The notes: a model not told the origin generated them from the sequence alone. Numbered from the stretch's first letter, positions 9,593 through 18,602 are shown. The stretch is 64,000 nt of DNA from Candidatus Hydrogenedens sp. (GCA_016125095.1 WGMK01000006.1:100816-164815); one strand, 5' to 3'. Program-made: numbers and translations.

Positions 9593-10272
9593 TGCTGGAA
9601 CGCTGGCGCCGCGACGTCGTGCGCAACTTCGTCCTTTCGGCCTGGGGGCTATTGACCCTCGTGCTGCTGTTCGCCGTGATGCTGCTGCTGAACGAGATGG
9701 TCAAGAACGGACAGGATCCGCTCGATTCGCTTCGGGCCGCCTCGGCACCCGAAACCCAGGCGCAGCGCAAGACGGCCCGCCCGGCCACGGCACTGGGCGA
9801 GCGCGAGATCCAGCTGTATTTCGCCGAGGACCAGGGGCGCTGGCTCGTGCCGCAGCCCGCCGTGATCGAGTTCAGCGACTCAACGGTCGAGAACTGCCGT
9901 ACGGTCATCGACCTGCTCATCAAGGGGCCGAACGGGGGCGCGGGCGCTCCCGTGATGCCGCCCGGCGTGCGCACGCGCGCGCTCTATCTGCTGGACAACG
10001 GCGAACTGGTGGTCGATTTCTCGCGCGAGATGCTGACCGAGCTGGGCCGCCGCAAGAGCGCCTCGATCGAGGCCATCATGTTCAACGCCATTTGCCATAC
10101 CGTGGCGCAGCGTGCCTTGCAAACCCGCGGCGAAGCGGCGGTGCGACGCGTGCGCTTTCTCATCGAAGGCAGCGCGCCCGGCGGGAACTTCCCCGCGCAT
10201 ATCGACCTGCGCGAACCGCTCGAGCCGGATGCGGCCTGGGTGGGCCCCGCCGAATCCGCCCCCGATGCGTGA
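9592..10272 (+). CDS. GerMN-domain membrane-anchored protein
   Basis: The 226-residue product has one N-terminal membrane span (about residues 15-35) and a GerMN domain (about 70-205, starting REIQLYFAEDQGRWLVPQP). GerMN proteins occur in spore germination protein GerM and in many non-spore formers next to amidases; a wall-binding or assembly role outside the membrane is inferred. The stop-start junction with the amidase is TAATG, and its end overlaps murI by 8 nt, which ties all three into one transcript. Confidence 0.85.
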   Translation: MLERWRRDVVRNFVLSAWGLLTLVLLFAVMLLLNEMVKNGQDPLDSLRAASAPETQAQRKTARPATALGEREIQLYFAEDQGRWLVPQPAVIEFSDSTVENCRTVIDLLIKGPNGGAGAPVMPPGVRTRALYLLDNGELVVDFSREMLTELGRRKSASIEAIMFNAICHTVAQRALQTRGEAAVRRVRFLIEGSAPGGNFPAHIDLREPLEPDAAWVGPAESAPDA

Positions 10273-11089
10273 TGCCGTCCTGCCAATCGGCGTGTTCGAT
10301 TCCGGCGTGGGCGGGCTCACCGTGTACCGCGCCATCAACGAACTGCTGCCGAACGAGAGCCTGATTTACCTGGGCGACACCGCGCGCGTGCCCTACGGCA
10401 CCAAGTCGCGCGAGACTGTCATCGCCTATGCCCGCGCCTGCACCGGCGTACTTGTGGATCAGGGCGTCAAGCTGGTCGTCGTGGCGTGCAACACCGCCTC
10501 GGCCTTCGCGCTCGAAACCCTGCAGGAAGAACTGCCCGTTCCCGTGATAGGCGTGGTGCGGCCGGGCGCGTTCGCCGCGACGGTACGTTCGGCCACTGGC
10601 CGCATCGGCGTGATTGGCACCCCGGCCACCATCAGCAGCGGCGCGTATCGCGAGGCCATTGAGACCATGCGGCCCGATGCCCAGGTGTTTACCCAGGCCT
10701 GTCCGCTGTTCGTGCCGCTGGCCGAAGAAGGCTGGACCGACGGCGAGGTGCCCGAGGCCGTGGCCCGTGAATACCTGGCCAACCTACGCGCCCACGAGGT
10801 GGATACGCTCGTGCTGGGCTGCACGCACTACCCGATGCTATCGGCCACCATCGCGCACGTGATGGGGCCCGGCGTGTGCCTGGTGGACAGTGCGGAGGAG
10901 ACGGCGCGCGTCGTGCGCGATACGCTTGAGGCCATGGACCTCGTGTGCGATGATACGGGCGCTCCGCACCTGTTTCTCGCGAGCGACTCGCCCGAGAATT
11001 TCCAGAAGGTCGGCGGCCGGTTTCTCGGCCGTGACATCAACCCCGTGCAGTGGATAGATTTGGGGGTATGTCCGAAGATTCCGTCGTAG
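10265..11089 (+). CDS. murI: Glutamate racemase
   Basis: Converts L-glutamate to D-glutamate for the second residue of the peptidoglycan stem peptide. The start ATG at 10265 gives a 274-residue product beginning MRDAVLPIGVFDSGVGG, matching the family N-terminus; Asp11-Ser12 and the two catalytic cysteines Cys75 (VACNTAS) and Cys186 (GCTHYP) are present. It overlaps the GerMN gene upstream by 8 nt and the deacetylase gene downstream by 22 nt. Confidence 0.96.
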   Translation: MRDAVLPIGVFDSGVGGLTVYRAINELLPNESLIYLGDTARVPYGTKSRETVIAYARACTGVLVDQGVKLVVVACNTASAFALETLQEELPVPVIGVVRPGAFAATVRSATGRIGVIGTPATISSGAYREAIETMRPDAQVFTQACPLFVPLAEEGWTDGEVPEAVAREYLANLRAHEVDTLVLGCTHYPMLSATIAHVMGPGVCLVDSAEETARVVRDTLEAMDLVCDDTGAPHLFLASDSPENFQKVGGRFLGRDINPVQWIDLGVCPKIPS

Positions 11090-12771
11090 AAACGCCCGCG
11101 CCGGTCGTTCCCGCACCCGTGGATGCCGGCCCGTCGTGGCTGACCGTGTTCGCCGGGCTGAGTTTCGCCGCCACGCTTGCCGTGCTGGCGGGCGTGGTCG
11201 CCGTGCGCTTCGGCCAGGGGCGCCCCGTGAACCTGTCCGAGCCAAGCGCCCGCGTGGCCGAACTCGTGCAGGACAGCCTGCGCGACCAATTCATCCCGCG
11301 CGACGCCATCACGATCGAGTCCTCCCGGCAGGACGAAGACGACGGCGACTACTGGACCCACTACGACTTCGACGTGGTGCTGCCGCAGCGGCTCGATCCG
11401 GAAGGCGTGGCGCGGCTGGTGCGCGAGGACCTCGAAAAGTACAAAGTAACCGTGCAGCAGGGCGACGACCCGGGCGCGCTGTCGGTGTGGCTCTCGAACT
11501 ATCAGGTGGCCAGCCTGCGCCTGCAGGCGGCGCCCGCGCCCGTGACCGGCAAGACCGATTTCCGGGTGGCCAGCGCAAAGCTGGCGGAGGACGTCCGCGA
11601 TGCCCTGAGCGCGGCAGGCGTGGAGAGCGGCGCGCTGTATGTCGGTCCGCCGAGTCCGCGCGAAGACAACGATGCGCGCTGGTATCAGACGGAGGTGGAG
11701 GCAACCCTGCCGAAGGGTCTGACGGCCGAGGGCGTGCTGGCGGCCATCTCGGGCAGCGTGAGCTTCAGCGACGCGCTGGTGCGGCAGGGATCGTCCTCGT
11801 CCGATGCGCTGCCCGTAGAGGTGCTGTACCGCGATCGACTGTGCGTACAGCTCCTGTGCTCGCTGAGCCCACGCCCGGGCCAGCCGTCGGAACTGCCTGC
11901 GCCCGGCAACGAGCCCGGCCTGGCGGAGACGGTCGACGAGGCGCTGGAACTCGCGCCTGCCCCGACCACGATGGAAACGCCAATGGCCGCGCCGGTGCCC
12001 ACCGAGACGCCCGAGCCCCCTGCCGATTCCGACGCCGCCGCGATGGCTCGGCAGCAGGTGTCGCTCGCCCCCGTGCCGCCGCCCGCGCGCAATGTGCTGC
12101 CCGACGCCGAGGACCCGGTGATGGCGCTGATTCTGGACGATGGCGGCTATGGCGGCATGGTAACCGAGCGCGTGCTGAAGCTGGACCCGAAGGTGACGCT
12201 GAGCATTCTGCCGAACACGCCCTACGGCACCGACACGGCGAAGCGCGCCGAGGCGGCCGGGTTTCAGGTGATGCTCCACATGCCCATGGAGACCAACAGC
12301 TCGACCATCGAGCCGTTTCCCGGCCAAATCAGCACGGGCATGGGGCGCGATGAGATTAAGAAGCTGACGCTGGCGGCGCTCGACCAGGTGCCCGGGGCCA
12401 TCGGGTCGAACAACCATACCGGCTCGAAGTTCACCGCCGACCCCATGCGGATGGAAATGTACCTGGAAATCATGAAGGCGAAGAACCTGTTCTTCGTGGA
12501 CAGCGTGACCGAGGTGGACTCGAAGGCCTACGCGGTGGCGGAGGAGATGCAGGTGCCCGCCGGACGGCGCGATGTGTTTCTCGACGACGACCCCGACCCG
12601 GCCAAGATACGGCAGCAGTTCGCCGAGGCCGTGCGCGTGGCCAAGCGCAAGGGGCAGGTGATTGTCATTGGCCATTTCCGCGAAGGCACGCTGGACGTGC
12701 TTGAGCAGGAATTGCCCAAGCTCGCCGATGCCGGCGTGCGGCTGGTCCCCGTTTCGGAGTTGGTGAAATGA
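11068..12771 (+). CDS. Divergent polysaccharide deacetylase family protein with N-terminal anchor
   Basis: The ATG at 11068 has a G-run just upstream and gives 567 residues. A membrane segment at about 25-47 anchors a long periplasmic region with two apparent repeats of a ~100-residue alpha/beta unit, then a Pro/Ala/Thr-rich linker (about 275-345). The C-terminal ~220 residues match the divergent deacetylase group (YibQ/DUF610): ALILDDGGYG, MLHMPMET and IVIGHFREGT are visible. In other bacteria this group is found near envelope or murein genes. The catalytic activity is not proven for the family. It ends in an ATGA overlap with tsaD. Confidence 0.85.
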   Translation: MSEDSVVETPAPVVPAPVDAGPSWLTVFAGLSFAATLAVLAGVVAVRFGQGRPVNLSEPSARVAELVQDSLRDQFIPRDAITIESSRQDEDDGDYWTHYDFDVVLPQRLDPEGVARLVREDLEKYKVTVQQGDDPGALSVWLSNYQVASLRLQAAPAPVTGKTDFRVASAKLAEDVRDALSAAGVESGALYVGPPSPREDNDARWYQTEVEATLPKGLTAEGVLAAISGSVSFSDALVRQGSSSSDALPVEVLYRDRLCVQLLCSLSPRPGQPSELPAPGNEPGLAETVDEALELAPAPTTMETPMAAPVPTETPEPPADSDAAAMARQQVSLAPVPPPARNVLPDAEDPVMALILDDGGYGGMVTERVLKLDPKVTLSILPNTPYGTDTAKRAEAAGFQVMLHMPMETNSSTIEPFPGQISTGMGRDEIKKLTLAALDQVPGAIGSNNHTGSKFTADPMRMEMYLEIMKAKNLFFVDSVTEVDSKAYAVAEEMQVPAGRRDVFLDDDPDPAKIRQQFAEAVRVAKRKGQVIVIGHFREGTLDVLEQELPKLADAGVRLVPVSELVK

Positions 12772-13775
12772 GTGTGATTCTTGCCATCGAGTCTTCGTGC
12801 GACGAGACCGGCGTCGCGGTTATCCGCAACGGACGCGAAGTCCTGTCCAATGTCGTCGCCTCGCAGATAGACATCCACAAGGTCTACGGCGGGGTGGTGC
12901 CGGAGATCGCATCGCGCCAGCACACGCGCGCGATCGTGGAGGTGGCCACCGAGGCGCTCGCCGAGGCCGGGGTGCGGCATCCGGGCAAACCGGATTCCAC
13001 AGGGCTTGATCTCGACGCCGTCGCGGCCACCAATGGTCCCGGTTTGATGGGCTCACTCCTCGTGGGCGTGTGCTTCGCCAAGTCGCTCGCCCGGGTGTGG
13101 GGCCTGCCTTTCATACCGGTGCACCACATCGAGGGGCATCTGTTTTCGGTGTTCATCGGCGACCGGGCTCCCGAGTGGCCTTTCCTGGCACTGGTGGTGA
13201 GCGGCGGCCACACGCAGCTGGTGCGCTGCGATGCCCCTCAGCAGTACGCCCTGCTTGGCGCTACGCGTGACGATGCCGTGGGCGAGTCCTTCGACAAGGT
13301 GGCGCGCCTGCTCGACCTGCCCTACCCGGGCGGTCCCTCGATTCAGCGGGCGGCCGAGGGGGGCAATCCCGGCGCCTTCGATTTCCCCCGCGCGCTGCGG
13401 TCGCACGATTCGCTCGAGTTCAGCTACAGCGGCCTCAAGACGGCGGTGCTCTACGCCCTGCGCGATGGCGGCGGCCCGCCGGCCGACCTCGCGGCGAGCT
13501 TTCAGGAAGCCGCCATCGACACGCTCGTCATCAAGACGCGCCAGGCGGTCGAGCAGACGGGCCTGCGGCAGGTGGCGCTGGTGGGCGGCGTGGCGGCCAA
13601 CCGGCTGCTGCGCGAGCGGCTGGGCGCGCTTGAGGGCGTCGAGGTGTTCATGCCGGAATTCAAGTACTGTATGGACAACGCCGCGATGATCGGCGCGGCC
13701 GCGCATGCGCTGTTCGAGGCGGGCGTGCGGGGCGATTCGCGCACGGTGCCCAGCCCGGGCCTGCCGCTTGTGTGA
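12768..13775 (+). CDS. tsaD: tRNA N6-adenosine threonylcarbamoyltransferase
   Basis: Catalytic subunit for the universal t6A modification at tRNA position 37; works with TsaB and TsaE in the cytoplasm. The 335-residue length is typical. Visible marks are the ASKHA nucleotide fold start ILAIESSCDETG, the metal motif HIEGH (His120, His124), the SGGHTQLV loop, and YSGLKTAVLY. It starts in an ATGA overlap with the deacetylase gene. Confidence 0.97.
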   Translation: MSVILAIESSCDETGVAVIRNGREVLSNVVASQIDIHKVYGGVVPEIASRQHTRAIVEVATEALAEAGVRHPGKPDSTGLDLDAVAATNGPGLMGSLLVGVCFAKSLARVWGLPFIPVHHIEGHLFSVFIGDRAPEWPFLALVVSGGHTQLVRCDAPQQYALLGATRDDAVGESFDKVARLLDLPYPGGPSIQRAAEGGNPGAFDFPRALRSHDSLEFSYSGLKTAVLYALRDGGGPPADLAASFQEAAIDTLVIKTRQAVEQTGLRQVALVGGVAANRLLRERLGALEGVEVFMPEFKYCMDNAAMIGAAAHALFEAGVRGDSRTVPSPGLPLV

Positions 13776-13835
13776 CGCGGGGCGCGTGCGTAGACTGAGG
13801 GCCCTGGGGCGGCGCCCCGCGAGGAGGATTCAGCG

Positions 13836-14921
13836 ATGGCACACATGACCATGCGGGACATCATGGAAGCGGCCTATACCCAGCGCGCTTCGGATATCCA
13901 TCTCAAGACCGGCAATCCGCCGATTCTCCGCATCGACGGCGAACTGCGCCGACTCAGCGACTACGACGTGCTCGACGACGAGACGATCATGGAGTATCTC
14001 CAGTACATCTCGAACGATTCGGACATCAAGAAGTTCGAGAAGGTGATGGAACTGGACAGCTCGTATCTCTTCGAGGAGAAGGCGCGGTTCCGCGTGAACG
14101 TCTGCCGCGACGACGGTGACACCCGCATCGTCATGCGACTCATCCCGAAGAAGATCCTCTCGCTCGACGAACTCGGCCTGCCCGCCGTGCTGAAAAAGCT
14201 GTGCGCGGTGAAGAACGGCCTCGTGCTGTTCACCGGCCCCACCGGTAGCGGTAAGTCCACCTCGCTCGCCGGCATGATCAACGAAATCAACCTCACCCGG
14301 CCCGACCACGTGGTGACGGTGGAGGACCCGGTCGAGTTCGTGCACGAGGACAAGCTCGGCATCATCACGCAGCGCGAGGTGGGCCACGACACGCTCTCCT
14401 TCGCCAACGCCCTGCGCGGCGCGCTGCGCCAGGACCCCGACGTGATCCTCATCGGCGAAATGCGCGACGCGGAAACGGTGCGCACGGCGCTCGCCTCCGC
14501 CGAAACGGGCCACTTGGTGTTCTCCACCCTGCACACCGTGGACGCCGTGGAAACCCTGAACCGCGTGATGGAATTCTTCGAGCCGCACCAACAGATTCAG
14601 ATACGCAAGCAGATTGCCAGCGTGCTGCGCGGCATCATCTCGCAGCGCATCATTCCCTTGGCCACCGGCGAAGGCCGCACCGTGGCGCAGGAAATCCTCA
14701 TCGGCACGCGCACCGTGCGCGACTTCATCGACAAGGGCAAGGCCTTCAAGGACATCACCATGCTCATCGAGGAAGGCAAGGACCAGTGGGGCATGCAGAC
14801 CTTCGACCAGGCGCTCTACGACCTGTGGAAGGCCGAGACAATTACCGCCGAGGTCGCGCTGATGAACGCCTCGTCGGCCAAGGACCTCAAGCTCCGCATG
14901 CAGGGCATGAGCGTCCGCTAG
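13836..14921 (+). CDS. pilT: Type IV pilus retraction ATPase PilT
   Basis: Hexameric cytoplasmic ATPase that drives pilus disassembly and twitching. The 361-residue protein shows Walker A GPTGSGKS (134-141), the Asp box VEDPVEFVHE, Walker B DVILIGE (202-208) and the His box TGHLVFSTLHT (224-234), plus RGIISQRIIP near the C-terminus, close to the AIRNLIRE motif. GAGGAGG lies 9 nt before the ATG. No pilin or other pil gene is in the window, so its machinery must be encoded elsewhere. Confidence 0.95.
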   Translation: MAHMTMRDIMEAAYTQRASDIHLKTGNPPILRIDGELRRLSDYDVLDDETIMEYLQYISNDSDIKKFEKVMELDSSYLFEEKARFRVNVCRDDGDTRIVMRLIPKKILSLDELGLPAVLKKLCAVKNGLVLFTGPTGSGKSTSLAGMINEINLTRPDHVVTVEDPVEFVHEDKLGIITQREVGHDTLSFANALRGALRQDPDVILIGEMRDAETVRTALASAETGHLVFSTLHTVDAVETLNRVMEFFEPHQQIQIRKQIASVLRGIISQRIIPLATGEGRTVAQEILIGTRTVRDFIDKGKAFKDITMLIEEGKDQWGMQTFDQALYDLWKAETITAEVALMNASSAKDLKLRMQGMSVR

Positions 14922-14925
14922 CGCC

Positions 14926-15792
14926 GTGGCCGCGTTTCTCTTCTGCCTGGCGGCAGCCCTGGGCGATGGCAACCTGCTGGCGAATGGCGGCTTCGAGGAA
15001 CTCGCCGGCGAGCGGCCCGTGCGATGGGACGTGTTCGTCGCGCCCTTTCCCGCGAAGGCGGGCGAATCGCCCGAGGCGGCTTCGGCCAGCGTGACCCAGA
15101 CGGCGGCCGAGGGCGCGCGCGGCGTGACGCTCCGCAATCCGCAGGCCTACCCCACCGAGCCCTACAACAACTGGAGCCAGAACGTCATTGCGCCGCTCGG
15201 TGGCAAGACGCTCGAGGTGAGCGGCCAAATCAAGACGGAGGACGTCCAGGGCGGCGCAGGCATCTGGGTGCAGTGCTGGCGGAAGAATCCGCTGCGGGTG
15301 GTCGGCATCGCCAACACGGCGACGGAATTCCCCTGCTACGGCACGGCGGACTGGACGGCCGTACACGCGAAGGTGGAGATTCCGAGCGAGGCGGAATTCA
15401 TCACGGTACGCTGCGTGCTCAAGGGTTCCGGCCAGGCCTGGTTCGACGACATCGACCTGCGCTTGGAAGAGAAAGCGCCCCCTAGCGCGAAGGCAGACGA
15501 CGCTGAAGCGACGCCCGAATCAGACGCGCCGGATGCGGCGCCGGACACTGCCGAGCCCCGCATGCACGACCACGTGGACGAGGAACTGGCGGCGCTGCGC
15601 GAGGCCAACCTGATGCTGGCCGAGGCGCTCGAGGCCGTGCGCGAGGACAACCGCCGCCTGCTGGAAGATCTGCTGGCCCTGCGCGAGAACATGCGCCAGC
15701 TGCAGGAATCGCTCGCTGCGGGCGACAGCCAGACCGGCAGCCTGATTCCGCCGCTGGTGCCGGCCGACTTCGACGAGAAGGCGCTTCAATGA
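14926..15792 (+). CDS. Exported carbohydrate-binding-like protein with coiled coil
   Basis: Starts at a GTG 4 nt after the pilT stop. The 288-residue product has a short signal peptide (VAAFLFCLAAALG), then a jelly-roll-like module beginning LLANGGFEEL and ending GQAWFDDIDLRLEE, the pattern of CBM4/9-type binding domains. An acidic Ala/Pro linker (about 185-210) and a heptad-rich coiled coil (about 215-265, many Leu/Glu/Arg) follow. It likely binds glycans outside the cytoplasm and oligomerises; the ligand is unknown. It overlaps the next gene by 4 nt. Confidence 0.75.
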   Translation: MAAFLFCLAAALGDGNLLANGGFEELAGERPVRWDVFVAPFPAKAGESPEAASASVTQTAAEGARGVTLRNPQAYPTEPYNNWSQNVIAPLGGKTLEVSGQIKTEDVQGGAGIWVQCWRKNPLRVVGIANTATEFPCYGTADWTAVHAKVEIPSEAEFITVRCVLKGSGQAWFDDIDLRLEEKAPPSAKADDAEATPESDAPDAAPDTAEPRMHDHVDEELAALREANLMLAEALEAVREDNRRLLEDLLALRENMRQLQESLAAGDSQTGSLIPPLVPADFDEKALQ

Positions 15793-15983
15793 ACCAGATC
15801 GCCCTCATGATTACCGCGTCGCTGCTGGTGGGGCTGGCCTCCGCCGCGCTCTTCTGGTTCGGCACCGATCTCGTGCTCAAGCTCCGCATCATCGTCGGGC
15901 ACTGGATGACCGTGCGCCGGGCCAAGGCCGAGGCCGCCAAACTGGCCAAGGCCGAAGCCGAGGCCAAGGAGAAGGAAGAATGA
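15789..15983 (+). CDS. Small membrane protein with charged helical tail, 64 aa
   Basis: ATGA overlap with the gene before it and with the gene after it. One or two membrane spans (about residues 4-40) are followed by an Ala/Lys/Glu helix (AKAEAAKLAKAEAEAKEKEE). Not a recognised family. The tail could pair with the coiled coil of the preceding protein, which is inference. Confidence 0.65.
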   Translation: MNQIALMITASLLVGLASAALFWFGTDLVLKLRIIVGHWMTVRRAKAEAAKLAKAEAEAKEKEE

Positions 15984-16180
15984 CCGGCGGCTGCGAGGCC
16001 CCGCGCACGCCCCGGCCATCGCTGCAGGTCCACTGGAAATGCTGTGGCGTGTATTCTCGCATCTACCTCAACCGCGACGAGACCTATTTCGCGGGAAACT
16101 GCCCGCGCTGCGCGTCGCCCGTGCGCATCCGCGCCGTGAAGGGCGGCGGCAGCAAATCGCGCTTCTGGACGGTCGAGTAG
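15980..16180 (+). CDS. Small zinc-ribbon-like protein, 66 aa
   Basis: Contains WKCCGVYSRIYLN and, 20 residues later, GNCPRCASPVRIR; the four cysteines (CC...CxxC) suggest a treble-clef or zinc-ribbon fold. The rest is basic. It starts in an ATGA overlap and ends 6 nt before the glycosyltransferase gene, so it belongs to the same operon. No function can be assigned. Confidence 0.65.
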   Translation: MTGGCEAPRTPRPSLQVHWKCCGVYSRIYLNRDETYFAGNCPRCASPVRIRAVKGGGSKSRFWTVE

Positions 16181-16186
16181 CGCCGC

Positions 16187-17320
16187 GTGAAGGTGTGCAT
16201 CCTCCAGACCCTGCACGAGCACGACGACAAGCGCGTGTTTCAAAAGGTGGCCCGCAGCCTTGTGCGCGGTGGCCATGAGGTGGTCTCTATCGTGCCGGAT
16301 ACCGGCGAGGTGCCCGAGGCGGCGGATGGCGTCACCTTCCGCACCGTTCCCGCCACCCACGGTCTGGTGCAGCGATTCTTCGTGCTGCCGAAGCTCATTG
16401 CCGCAGGCCGCCGCGAACGCGCCGGCGTCTATATCGGCGTCGAGCCCGAGAGCTGGGTGGCGGCGCTGATCTGCAAGTTCACCACCGGCGGCAAGGCCGT
16501 GTTCGACATGCACGAACACGTGCAGACCGAGTTCAGCAAGTTCTTTCCGCGCGCGATGCGGCCCCCGGTCGAATGGCTCACCGTGAAAATCATGCGGCTC
16601 TTCGCGCGCGCCACCGACCTCATCATCCTCACGCGCGAAAGCTTCGACCCGCCCTGGCAGGGGCTCTCCGTGCCGCGCATCACGGTCATCAACACCAACC
16701 ACCTGCAGCCCCGGTGCGCGCACGTGCCCGAGGAACTCCGCGCGCGCTACGCCGGCAAGCGCGTGATTCTGCACCAGGGCATCTTTGGCGACGTACGCGG
16801 CTCGTGGCAGTTGCTCGAGGCCATGAAGCAGCTCGCGCCGCGCTACCCCGATCTCGTCTGCGTGCTCCTCGGGCGCTACGTCTATGGCTCCGAGCAGGAA
16901 TACCGCGATGCCATCCGCGACGCCGGACTCGTGGCGCAGCTGCAATTCGCCGGGGTCGTGCCCTACGACGCCGTGCCTGCCTACATCGCCCTGTCCGAAA
17001 TCGGGCTCATCCTCTTTCAGCCCGGCCCGCTGAACCACACCCTCGCCATGCCCCACAAGCTCTTCGACTACATGCGCGAAGCCCGGCCCGTCGTCGCCCC
17101 CGATTTCGCGCTCGAGGTCGGCCGCATCATGCGCGAAGCCGACTGCGGCCTCCTCACCGACGTCAGCGATCCCGCCGCCATCGCCGCCGCCATCGCCCGC
17201 CTGCTAGACCATCCCGCCGAAGCCCAGCGCCTCGGCCAAAACGGCCGCCGCGCCGTCGAGACCCAATACCACTGGGAAGCCGAAGAACAAGTCCTGCTCG
17301 AAGCCTTCGGGAAGCTGTAG
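16187..17320 (+). CDS. Glycosyltransferase, GT4/GT-B type
   Basis: Starts at GTG 16187; the product is 377 residues. The N-terminal half begins with the Rossmann-like VCILQTLHEHDDKRVFQ, and the C-terminal half has the usual sugar-nucleotide region with GLILFQPG, MPHKLFDYM and AVETQYHWEAEE. It has no signal peptide and likely acts at the cytoplasmic membrane face on surface polysaccharide or lipid-linked sugars. Acceptor and donor cannot be told. It ends the pilT-led gene run; 72 nt later lies a fragment of the phosphodiesterase gene. Confidence 0.85.
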   Translation: MKVCILQTLHEHDDKRVFQKVARSLVRGGHEVVSIVPDTGEVPEAADGVTFRTVPATHGLVQRFFVLPKLIAAGRRERAGVYIGVEPESWVAALICKFTTGGKAVFDMHEHVQTEFSKFFPRAMRPPVEWLTVKIMRLFARATDLIILTRESFDPPWQGLSVPRITVINTNHLQPRCAHVPEELRARYAGKRVILHQGIFGDVRGSWQLLEAMKQLAPRYPDLVCVLLGRYVYGSEQEYRDAIRDAGLVAQLQFAGVVPYDAVPAYIALSEIGLILFQPGPLNHTLAMPHKLFDYMREARPVVAPDFALEVGRIMREADCGLLTDVSDPAAIAAAIARLLDHPAEAQRLGQNGRRAVETQYHWEAEEQVLLEAFGKL

Positions 17321-17392
17321 GGCGCGCCTCGGCCCACGGCCCGGCGCGATTGCCGATAACGCTGTTCGGGTGTCGTGCCGTATCGAGGGCGT

Positions 17393-17531
17393 CTACACCG
17401 TCCGCCGCGACCAGAAGCCCAGCCGCTACGACACCACCGCCGACGAGTATCACTACATCCTCGTCGAGCAAGACGCCGACGGCCTCTTCAGCGATTTCCC
17501 CGACGACGCCGTGAAAGCCCTGGGCCGGTAG
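17393..17531 (+). pseudogene. 3' fragment copy of the glycerophosphodiester phosphodiesterase gene
   Basis: Bases 17393-17538 match 3214-3359 with only two differences in 146 bp (GAC to GAT, CTC to CTG; the second still codes for Leu). The fragment keeps the frame for the last 45 codons from YTVRRDQ to the TAG stop (17529-17531) plus seven bases beyond, but has no start, signal peptide or active site. Near-identity suggests a recent duplication or gene conversion. Same orientation as the intact gene, 14 kb away. Confidence 0.9.
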
Positions 17532-17542
17532 ATTTCACAACC

Positions 17543-17812
17543 CACGTAGGGTGGGCTCGGCCCACGTCTTGACGCGACGTCGCCGGCAATGCGACGGCGC
17601 GAGTCCCGAACTCCACACGCCAAGATGGGTCCCCGCGTGCGCGAGGATGACGATTTTGGTGCATGCTACGCGATGTATTCCGTGCACCATCGGCACGAAT
17701 ATCCACGCGAACACACCGGGAGGTGGGCCGAGGCCCAACCTACGCGCTGAGCCGGAGCAATCGCGCCGCTCCCCCGTTGTCGTCATCCTCGCGCACGCGG
17801 GGACCCATCTTG
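17543..17812. repeat. Two nested inverted repeats in a 335-bp spacer
   Basis: The gap 17539-17873 holds no gene. A perfect 33-bp inverted repeat has arms 17621-17653 and 17780-17812. A second, imperfect pair lies at 17543-17567 (CACGTAGGGTGGGCTCGGCC...) and 17723-17744. The two pairs interlock rather than nest cleanly. The sequence type (GTGGGC/GCCCAC and CCCCGCGTGCGCGAGG cores) looks like dispersed palindromic elements of bacterial genomes. Confidence 0.85.
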
Positions 17813-17873
17813 ACGCGGCGGCTGTAGGTTCAGTCTATGTTCCGACGGAGAAACCAATTCTTCGCCCTGCTGA

Positions 17874-18587
17874 CTAATCGCTATTGATTCGAATCCGTAA
17901 TTTGAGAGCGAGCAACAACGTCCGTGGCAGACTGCTGACGAACATAAACACTGAGAAAAGAATGAATTCAAACTCAGCGTAATTCGGTGTTCCGAACAAT
18001 AATCTGAACTGAACGCATATGACGAGGCCGAAATCAAGACCTCTAAACAACTCTTGAATCAACAAGGCTGCCGTCGGGTAATTATGCGAATAAACTTGTC
18101 GGGGCAGATAGATCGTTGCGGTGGCCATGCCAGCGCACAGGCACCCCATAAGGCTCGACATGATCGCGCTTGCTGTAAACCACGGTGAGACAGCGAAAGC
18201 CACGAAATACATGGCGAGTCTAAAGAGGAAAACAAAAATCTGCGGTGGTCTCTGCAGGTCGTCCGACAACCATCTCAACTCTCGCTGCTCTCGTTTCGTC
18301 ACCAACCGCCATCGGTACGCGCGCTGCAATTGTCTCGGCTTTCCCAGGTCGGCCATGGCGCGATCGTGGGCGACCATTTCGGTCACGCCACTGGCGCGGT
18401 GCCGGCTGTAGGCCATGCGGTAATGCTCGGCCAGTTCGTCGTACACGCGCGCTGCCGATTCCTCGGTCAGCTTTTCGCTCACGTCTTTAATCAGGCGCTC
18501 CAGCCGAGCCGCCCGTATGGCGTCGTTGCCGGAAGGATATTCCACGCCTTCGCGCGTGTCGCCGAGGATTTCTGTGATGTCATGCAT
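17874..18587 (-). CDS. Prefix-domain membrane protein, paralogue 2
   Basis: The 237-residue product starts MHDITEILGDTREG and has a ~100-residue helical N-terminal domain with AEHYRMAYSRHRASG, then four to five membrane spans (about 110-232). The N-terminal domain resembles the 'permease prefix' or HAAS-type domains found next to PadR regulators, but no ABC permease part follows. About 45% of the N-terminal domain is identical by eye to the gene upstream. The gene lies 15 nt after that paralogue and is the last of the PadR operon. Codon use is somewhat AT-richer than its surroundings. Confidence 0.75.
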   Translation of the reverse strand: MHDITEILGDTREGVEYPSGNDAIRAARLERLIKDVSEKLTEESAARVYDELAEHYRMAYSRHRASGVTEMVAHDRAMADLGKPRQLQRAYRWRLVTKREQRELRWLSDDLQRPPQIFVFLFRLAMYFVAFAVSPWFTASAIMSSLMGCLCAGMATATIYLPRQVYSHNYPTAALLIQELFRGLDFGLVICVQFRLLFGTPNYAEFEFILFSVFMFVSSLPRTLLLALKLRIRINSD

Positions 18588-18602
18588 AGAAAATCCTTTC
18601 CG

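Noticed and set aside
10828..12675. Long minus-strand open frame opposite the deacetylase and murI genes
   Set aside because: Low-complexity His/Arg/Leu composition of an antisense frame in GC-rich DNA; the plus strand codes for recognised proteins.
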